Origin: Lingula anatina
Taxonomy: Eukaryota; Brachiopoda; Lingulata; Lingulida; Lingulidae
DNA: 52,216 nt
Assembly (NCBI RefSeq): GCF_001039355.2
Contig: NW_019773718.1
Span: 4,718 to 56,933, forward strand
Reading direction: 5' to 3'
The notes beneath the pieces are model-generated. The model saw only the letters and a list, made by a program, of their open reading frames with translations. It was not told the origin of the DNA and did no database searches. The translations under genes were made by a program, and so were the position numbers. This document shows, one piece after another, positions 45,031 through 52,216 of the stretch (within the stretch, counting starts at the first letter, position 1; each line of letters opens with the position of its first letter).

Positions 45031-45531
45031 CTATAGGACGTGCTATACTAATAGGTCCACGTGGGACTCTACCGGAATCCAACATCCACAGGACTCTATG
45101 GGAACCCCACAGAACTGTATGGGAATTCCGCAGGACTCTATGGGACTATAGGAATTCTGTCAGGTATTTGTCCTTGACAGGAATACCACAAGATATTGGA
45201 TATAATTCCCATGGAGTCTTATAGGACGACCTATGGGAAATTTTCGTATGGTTTCCATAACCCCAGCTCTTCTGGATAAAATTATCCATAAGTTGAGATA
45301 ATTATTAGTTGTAGACATCTTGCGTGAAAGAATTGCCTTTTGTTATTTTAAAATTTAAAAAGTACAAAAATCAGCGTTAATGATAGGATCAATACATACC
45401 AGGGCAGTGTCATATCTACGTGTATTAACTAACATATCTTAATGAAAAAATCAAAGTTAAAAAATCAATCTTAGATTAAAATCCCCCTAAAGGATAATAA
45501 TAATAATAATAATAATAATAATCAGACCTAC

Positions 45532-47896
45532 CGCTTATTTTCGTAGGCGGGCCTACCAAATCACCTGGGCATATACAATTAGAAAAAATATTTCATTCTT
45601 CTGCATTTGCTTTGATGAAAATGAATACAGGAGCTTGCGGTGCTAAAACCCTAATAATTTGATCTTGAAATGATACATTTGTCAGTTGATCTTTATCATT
45701 TCTTTAGTAATACTTCAAAAGCAATGACGCTGGAAAACTTTATTGATCGTTGACTGCTTTTCCACATGTAGATGATTAATATATAATTCATAGCGCAGTT
45801 CATTTACATATTGCACAACTCACATATGACGCATGCTGACGTATTGTCCTTCAAAGTTGGTTTTTCTTGTTGTAGAAATTTTATGATCTCCAAGTATTTG
45901 TCTGCAGGAGCATGTCCCTGACGGGGTCCGCCTCGAACTCTCTCATGGCTAACCTTGTAATAAAAACTTATAAACTCAATTAAAGTCTTATCATAATTTA
46001 TTTAAATTGCTATTTTCCCAAGATCTGTTGTGGTGGCGCATTATTTTATCAAGACATGTTTGAAATTAGTCTTATTAATCCTGTAAATAAATCTCAATTA
46101 ATGTCAGATGCACTGGTCAGGTGTAAAACTATCCTTCACCTTCACCTTGCCACGGTTAAAATACATACTTGTGCGTTGTAATTGGGCTTTAAACTGCTCT
46201 CTGACAAGAAAGTGCACTAGAAGTGTGTTAGAGTGCATTTGGAACATATGATCCGTAGAGTAACAGATCTGCGAACTAAACATGGCCAACCCACTTAAAA
46301 GCAATGCCGCTAGTTCCCTGATGGCATGTCCGCTTTCACACACGGATTAAATCTCGTGGAGACCATCAGGGGATTAGCAGCATCACTTTTAAGTGGGGTC
46401 GGCCATATTTAGTCGGCGGACCAGTTGGTGTCTGTCTGTTCTGAATCCGTTCTGAATGCACTCTTACACATCTATTGCATGGCAGACATTTACTGTATTT
46501 ACATGTATTTTAGAAGCCCCTGATATCACAGTGTAGCTACAGTATAAACTGGTTTTGTAAACTAGCTACAAACAGTTACACCTATGGCATCGTATGACCT
46601 AGGTAAAACATATAATTTTTTACCTCCATCCAGATAGGTTTGTTGTGGTATGGGGTCCAGAACCACATGCGTCTCTCTGGACAGAACGTAAATCTCACGC
46701 TCTCGGAACTTTGCCCATTTCCCTTCTCAGCTGATGGAAGAAGAAACAAAGGTTATTACAAGCAACGCTTTCTGTTATCTTAACTTTATATTCAGAAAAG
46801 CATTCTTTGATAAGTCGACAATATATTTCCGCACTCAACATGTGTCCTAGTGCGTTTTCAATATTTCGTATCCGTTTTTGAATGATCACTATTCATCTAT
46901 TCAATGTGTCATCTCGAATTTCACTGTATTTTACCAATGATGACATTTAAATGGCATTTTCAGCATTCTTTGATAAGTCGACAAATATATTTCCGCACTC
47001 AGTATGTGTCCTAGTGCATTAAATAATCACTATTTATCTGTTCGGTGCGTCATCTCGAATTTCACTGTATTTTACCAATGATCACATTTAAATGGATTTC
47101 TTTTATAAATGTTGTCTGCCTGAAAAAAAGTGTTAATTCAAAGTATAAAAAGGCGATTTTAATATTAAACGAGGTATCAAATTAAATGTATGAAAAAATC
47201 ATGAATCAAATGGATAATAAATGCTCATAAGAAATAATTTCTTTCAAAAACAACTTTAAATTTAAATACTTGTACTATATTATTTAGAATTAATTATTTT
47301 CATAGGACATTACACTAACTTACCGTCCTTCACACAAAGTAGCTTCATTAGTTTCACCAATTTTCGCAGTTTATCCTCATTTACAATGTGCATCTTCAGA
47401 GACATATCTTTTCCTTTGGTGATATCAGGGGTTAAGAGCACTTTTTTCAGACACTTCTCTAATTGTCCATTTTTACTGCTTTTCAATAATTTCTCCAGCG
47501 ACTCCCACCCAATGACTTTCATATCTATGATGACGCTTCCCTGCCTAACTTGAATATTTGTAGCAGCTACGTCTAAGTCATTACTCATGCTCAACCTAAT
47601 ATCATCTGGACTAGCAGATTGCACAATATCTTCTTCTACAGTAACTTCTTGTCCTGTGTCAACTACTTGAAGCGCAATGCTAAGATATATCTCTGTTTAA
47701 AGAAATAAAAAACTAAAATAAGGAGAGGAATAGTGAAGTCCTCACATGTCTCATGCGATAGTGTCGCTTATTCAATTAGGTGACTACACAACTGTATATA
47801 TGTAAGTAGAAACGTATAGCCCCATCATTCTGTTTGCTTTGATAATAAATTTCGTACTTAATTGACCTTTCACTAACGAGGTAATTGAATTTTACT

Positions 47897-47933
<37 letters not shown>

Positions 47934-48527
47934 GTTAAAACATCTTCCTTTTTGAGAAAATAAGCGCCACTTGAAGATTCAACTAACTGATATTGCAGTT
48001 TTGAAATACAAATATAAATCTAGAGACTATTTCAGGATTACCAACATTCATATGACTAGATCATCTACTTTACATATACCTTGATTGGGTAGTATATTCA
48101 CAAGGTGTGGTGTTTCGGCTACCTCTGGTATTCCTGTGTAATTGCTGGGAAAAAATACTTGTACTGCTTGATCTTGTTGTCCTTGATGTTGTTCCCCTTG
48201 GCGTCGTTGCCTTTGGTCTAGTTCCCCTTGGGGTCGTTGTCCCTGATGTAGTTCTTGGCGCCGTGGTCTTTGGTCAAGTTCCCCTTGGCGTCGTTGTCCT
48301 TGGTCTAGGTCCCCTTGGCGTCGTTGTCCTTGGTTTAGATCCCCTTGGCGTCGTTGTCCTTGGTCTAGTTCCCCTTGGCGTCGTTGTCCTTGGTCTAGTT
48401 CCCCTTGGCGTCGTTGTCCTTGGTCTAGATCCCCTTGTCGTCGTTGTCCTTTGTCTAATTTTCTGTTATTGCGTGGATCGTTGCCGTTGACCGTAGGAAC
48501 ATTGTGTATGCTTGAGCCGCAACCCAT
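45532..48527 (-). CDS. Gene F: MGCGSS-anchored protein with TRADD-N-like domain
   Basis: Exons 48527-48080, 47692-47324, 46730-46624, 45953-45824 and 45564-45532 join in frame with the same phases as gene E (1, 1, 0, 1, 1), 362 codons plus one base before the unsettled terminal exon. MGCGSSIHNVP is nearly identical to E. The repeat region has about nine units, three more than E, with decayed units at its end. In the TRADD-N-like domain the first strand reads VRQGSVIIDMKV, closer to the usual G-S-V-I-I pattern than gene E, followed by GWESLEKLL and NGQLEKCLKKVLLTPDI. Exon 4 retains KYLEIIKFLQQEKP. Exon 5 is shorter (11 codons, CDLVGPPTKIS). Most change between E and F lies in the N-terminal half of exon 2 and in exon 5. 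A MITE sits in intron 3. Confidence 0.68.
46231..46463. mobile_element. Fold-back MITE, 233 bp, TTA target duplication
   Basis: The arms start GAGTGCATT and include ATGGCCAACCCACTTAAAAG on one side and its inverted match on the other (about 60 bp well paired, ending CCCTGATGG). TTA flanks both sides (46228-46230, 46464-46466), and gene E has the empty site CTGTTACACAT. A three-base TTA duplication suits PIF/Harbinger-type elements. Confidence 0.85.
47900..47928. repeat. (GA)n microsatellite
   Basis: GAGAGA run in intron 1 of the coding part of gene F; gene E has a much shorter run at 37353-37365. Confidence 0.85.
48190..48445 (-). repeat. 30-bp coding minisatellite in gene F exon 1
   Basis: The unit GGCAACGACGCCAAGGGGAA with CTAGACCAA recurs about nine times. 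The 3' copies are more variable than the 5' copies. The opposite strand is also open because of the repeat and is not a gene. Confidence 0.9.
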
Positions 48528-48572
48528 GGGCAACGAAAATGAGCATGCTTTTTAAAAAGAGAAATAACTCTG

Positions 48573-48576
<4 letters not shown>

Positions 48577-48613
<37 letters not shown>

Positions 48614-48835
48614 TTATTTGCTAAAATCGCAACCTAAAGGTTGAAGTTTTACAATGTGTCTTTAATAAAATCATAAGGTGTTTAAAATTAACTAAAAATT
48701 ATAAACTAAAAGACCAAAACTTTAAAACAAGACTTATAAGACAGTTTGAAGCAGTATTTTACATAAAATTTAAAAGGCTGTGCATTATAAAAGATGATTT
48801 AAAACGCTCCGTTTTCACTTTTGGTATTAAATGGC
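48577..48835 (-). mobile_element. Retroposon 3' fragment with (ATT)n tail
   Basis: On the minus strand the segment ends ACCTTTAGGTTGCGATTTTA and AGCAAATAAATT followed by (ATT)n, a form common for 3' ends of non-LTR retroelements. Gene E has the empty site GTGAATGATGGCAG. Confidence 0.65.
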
Positions 48836-49344
48836 AGATGGCAGATTCTCGACAAACTATTTAAAAATTCAAAATGAAGTTAAAATACGGGCAAGCTGTG
48901 GTGGAAACTAGCCGATGAAATATGCCTGAAATAATTTCCGTAGGATACTGAATACAGATAATATCATGCTAAATTGGTGGTTTTGAGCACTTTTGTATTA
49001 AGTCTTCTACCGGCAGGTTACAATTTTACACTGCCGTATAGTATGCTTACAAGAATAGATTTTCTCTTTTCAAGTGGAAAAATATAATGAAATGAAGAAT
49101 AGACTAATAAAATTACAATCTTATTTATATTACAAGCACTTTTACTTCTGACATTTTTTACAATTTCACTCCAATATAATGTTAGAGCTGTCAATAACTC
49201 TGACGCAATTAATACAAACTAACAATATTTGCCTGGACTGGGTAAAGTACTTCTGAATGCAGTCTTTTTAATGCGGTCTCTTTAATACACTATAAGGTAT
49301 TGGACAAAAATAAAAATAATTTCAACTCACTATAAAGAAAAAAG

Positions 49345-50161
49345 CTTGGAAAGAAGCCAACTGTGAGGCTCAGACAAGCACCAACTTTTTTAGGCTGTCA
49401 ATACACATGGACATGTACTAGTAGCCTAAATGTAAACATACCACAACAGCATAAACACAGGGATATGCTATAAAGAATAATACCCGTTGTCAATATTTAC
49501 CTTGGCTAGGTGAAAGAATTTTAAACGCAGTCACTTTATACACAATGAGGTGTTGGAGAAAAAAAAATTATCCAACATAGAAAGGAAACAGCTTGGACAG
49601 AAGCCAACTGTGAGTCTTCTCTTTGGTTTACGATTGATTATGCGCATGCGTAATTCTTCCTTTCCCTGACATCTGTTGCCACGTACGCGATGGATATCAC
49701 TTCAGCAAACGTACAGCGCTAAACACAGAGATCAAATCCCCAGCTTCTTCTCNCTTGGAAAGAAGCCAACTGTGAGGCTCAGACAAGCACCAACTTTTTT
49801 AGGCTGTCAATACACATGGACATGTACTAGTAGCCTAAATGTAAACATACCACAACAGCATAAACACAGGGATATGCTATAAAGAATAATACCCGTTGTC
49901 AATATTTACCTTGGCTAGGTGAAAGAATTTTAAACGCAGTCACTTTATACACAATGAGGTGTTGGAGAAAAAAAAATTATCCAACATAGAAAGGAAACAG
50001 CTTGGACAGAAGCCAACTGTGAGTCTTCTCTTTGGTTTACGATTGATTATGCGCATGCGTAATTCTTCCTTTCCCTGACATCTGTTGCCACGTACGCGAT
50101 GGATATCACTTCAGCAAACGTACAGCGCTAAACACAGAGATCAAATCCCCAGCTTCTTCTC
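49345..50161. repeat. Exact 408-bp direct duplication around an N
   Basis: 49345-49752 and 49754-50161 appear identical, joined by a single N at 49753. Both copies carry the conserved intronic block. Identity plus the N points to two overlapping contig ends left unmerged. Confidence 0.85.
49617..49712 (-). promoter_or_regulatory. Conserved intronic block, unit F (inverted)
   Basis: On the minus strand: ATATCCATCGCGTACGTGGC, AACAGATGTCAGGGAAAGGA, AGAATTACGCATGCGCATAA and TCAATCGTAAACC. TGCGCATGCG (49641-49650) is a close match to the NRF-1 palindrome. The block is repeated at 50026-50121 by the duplication above. Confidence 0.5.
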
Positions 50162-50660
50162 TTACATATGGCTTTATGATCACCTCCATAAAATTTTGTC
50201 AAGCGTGGATTCTACTGCGTTTGACAAATAAGCAAACGCTTCTTAAAAGATTTTTTGCGCTTTTGTCAAATTAGCCGTCATTGAGTTCAAGCTAGTTATC
50301 AAAAACGCTAACTGTAATTGATGTAGTCGAATCTGCATGATAAAATTGTTTACCTCTCTAATGAACGGTTGTATAAATTTATCTTATATTAAAAAATGTT
50401 TACGGTGAAAATATTGTGTATTTTTCATGGGTAGTAACGATAAAAAACAAATGCACGCCTTCCCGACGTAATGCAGATTGCTTCCATATTGATTGCTGCC
50501 AGTGTAAAAATGATATACTGAAGGACGAAAAAAATGTTATTGTCAGACAAGCCATCATCACGATCGATTTTAAGTTTAAAAATCCAAAAATTTGTTACCT
50601 ATAGCACACTAAAACAATTTTTAATCTTTTTGCAGTCAATGCTGATAGGTTGACACCTAC

Positions 50661-50735
50661 CTTAGACTACCTCCTGTATACGTGGCCACTGGCTAGCTGC
50701 CAAAGACTTTAAATCGTGCCTCGACGCGTATGTTT
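50661..50735 (-). other. Non-coding first exon, gene F
   Basis: On the minus strand, AAAGTCTTTGGCAGCTAGCC and then CAGGAGGTAGTCTAAG end at donor GTAGGTGTCAAC, a slightly weaker donor than in E. Confidence 0.55.
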
Positions 50736-52216
50736 TCATTGCAACAACGGGGCGTTGCTAACGAGAGATTTTTTCACTCCCTGTCATCAGCCGCTTATGC
50801 TTTATTATCCAAGGCCAGCCTATGATATCATAGCAGAATAACAGTCATTCGCAAAGACTTTTATTTTGGGCACTATCAATTTTTGAGTAACTACCGGTAC
50901 ATGATTTCAACAACATTTATGAATTGTATTTATTATTATAATTTTTCTTTGGCAATTCTAGAATACATATTTAAACGACCTTCACATCTCTTTTCGAATA
51001 ATGAAAATTTTGGCATTACTAATGTAACAAGCAACTAGAGTGAAAAAAAAATCAACATTTCCATATGAAAAAAGCCATCTCCCAACGTCATGCCCAGAGA
51101 TTATCTTCTTTAGAAGTTATTCCTGTGGCTAGCATTCCATTTAGAATCGCAAAAACCAAAACCTTTAACTTTTTTATTTACATATTTATTCAAATAGTCT
51201 TTAAAAGCATCGTAATCTGGGCGGGACTTGATGGACGAAACCCTATACATACCGGTAACTCTTTACACTAGACGTCAGCTGATTGAAGACATTAATTCAC
51301 TGTAAAAAGACACAGTGCAGAAATGTGCACAGACTTAGCCAGAAAAATATGTCATTATCCAGTGAAAACATCTCTCTGTGGCCCTGGTAGAGGGTACTTG
51401 TACATGGCTTTCTGTTTTTTTCTATTTTCAATTTATTATTGTTATGGCGCATAGGTACCGCTAGAAAGCAAATATCGTCAAGTGCACTTTAAATGTATTT
51501 GCTTTTTATAATCATTTACAATATTGGGTGTATGTTAATGATTGTATGTGCCAGTAATCTTTCGACCTTAATTGTAACGAACAAGATGCAGAGTGTACTC
51601 AAGAGCTTTCGATTTTACCCTCCACAAACATAGAAAGCCCTCCTTTTCAATGGATTATTATCACCTAGGGGCTTGTCAATATACCTAGGTCTTACTGAAT
51701 TATATATCTTTTCCATCGATTTCATATCCTTTGTACTGGGGTACCGGGTATATCTTTAAGAAACCATAATCATCCTGTTTATTCTTGTAAATCAACAAAA
51801 TAGATCCGATCCTTAGGACCAGACATTTAAATATTTGATTTCTTTTGACAAATCACTCTTAAAAATCTATGGAGGTATAATGTGAAATCAAAATATAAAG
51901 GTAATGCCCCGGGCTTGTTGAGGTGGTATAAAGAGACTTCCAAGGCCGTAAGCTGGAGTTTAGAAAAGTGTTTGGAATCGCAAAAGACATTTTACTGTAT
52001 AGAGGATAGCACAACTATATAACTACTAAAGCCTCATTCTCTGGTTAAGTTGTCCTGTGAGACATTTAAATTTTGGAGTGAAGAAACTATCAAATCATTT
52101 CTAATCTATAAGATAGTTTCTTCCTATATATAACGACTAACCCCCCTACTCTTTACTTCCCTAACACATCTCCACCTTTGTTCACAAACAAAATCCAATA
52201 AATGTAATAATTATAT
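50736..52216. other. Upstream flank of gene F
   Basis: Homologous to 41205-42000 of unit E up to about 51990, so it should contain the promoter. No exon seen. A 68-codon open frame at 51065 has no recognisable product and no open counterpart in unit E. The last 220 bases are unique and AT-rich. Confidence 0.45.

Larger units (their letters stand above)
33290..51990 (-). repeat. Two tandem gene-bearing units E and F
   Basis: Unit E (about 33290-42010) and unit F (about 44305-51990) begin with the same CTTATTAGCGAATGTTCAAT and end with the same CTTCCAAGGCCGTAAGC and AAGTGTTTGGAATCGCA. All exons of gene E have a close counterpart in F in the same order. Their first exon and intronic block are homologous to those of A-D but inverted. 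Confidence 0.85.

Noticed and set aside
48107-48490. Plus-strand frame of valine/leucine-rich repeats opposite gene F exon 1 (and 37488-37832 opposite gene E)
   Set aside because: Antisense shadow of the 30-bp coding repeat; the minus strand has the start, splice sites and paralogue support.

Overview
This is animal nuclear DNA. It is AT-rich, full of microsatellites and small DNA transposons, and its genes are split by GT-AG introns. Two conserved genes at the left (a DUF3472 protein and the first exons of the DEAH-box helicase DHX35), long (AC)n/(AAT)n tracts, Tc1/mariner copies and a TRADD-N-like domain suggest a marine invertebrate. A lancelet, echinoderm, hemichordate or lophotrochozoan would all fit; the sequence alone does not decide.

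Layout. 1-2.4 kb: an apparently intronless DUF3472 gene (+). 4.5-5.7 kb: exons 1-3 of DHX35 (-); its other exons are not seen, so the DUF3472 gene may lie inside DHX35 intron 3. 6.9-32.65 kb: four diverged tandem units, here called A, B, C and D, each with one + strand gene. 33.3-52 kb: two tandem units, E and F, each with one - strand gene, separated by a remnant of an A-D type 3' flank that is split by a 1.4 kb transposon.

The six genes look like one family. Each has a non-coding first exon ending in a recognisable GTAAGT/GTAGGT donor. Five of the six share a conserved intronic block (TATCGCGTACGT... ATGCGCAT... CAATCGTAAACC). Each coding exon starts with a predicted myristoylation/palmitoylation signal: MGCSCS (A, B), MGCCASK (C), MGNACAC (D), MGCGSS (E, F). 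That exon always ends in phase 1, and most exons downstream are symmetric phase 1-1 modules. A, B and D join the anchor to a short disordered linker exon (three tandem copies in D) and a tiny terminal exon; C has only anchor plus tail. E and F join it to a 10-residue QRRQGELDQG-type repeat, a TRADD-N-like domain and three more small exons. I infer a family of membrane-tethered signalling adaptors or decoys, possibly in innate immunity or cell death, diversifying by exon shuffling. The function is not shown by the sequence.

Mobile DNA is well resolved because the paralogous units supply empty sites: two Tc1/mariner copies (TA target duplication) in unit A, a fold-back MITE with 5-bp duplication in B, a TTA-duplicating MITE and a retroposon tail in F, a TA-duplicating 1.4 kb element between E and F, and an older MITE shared by A, B and partly D. 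An exact 408-bp duplication around a single N in F is probably an assembly artefact.
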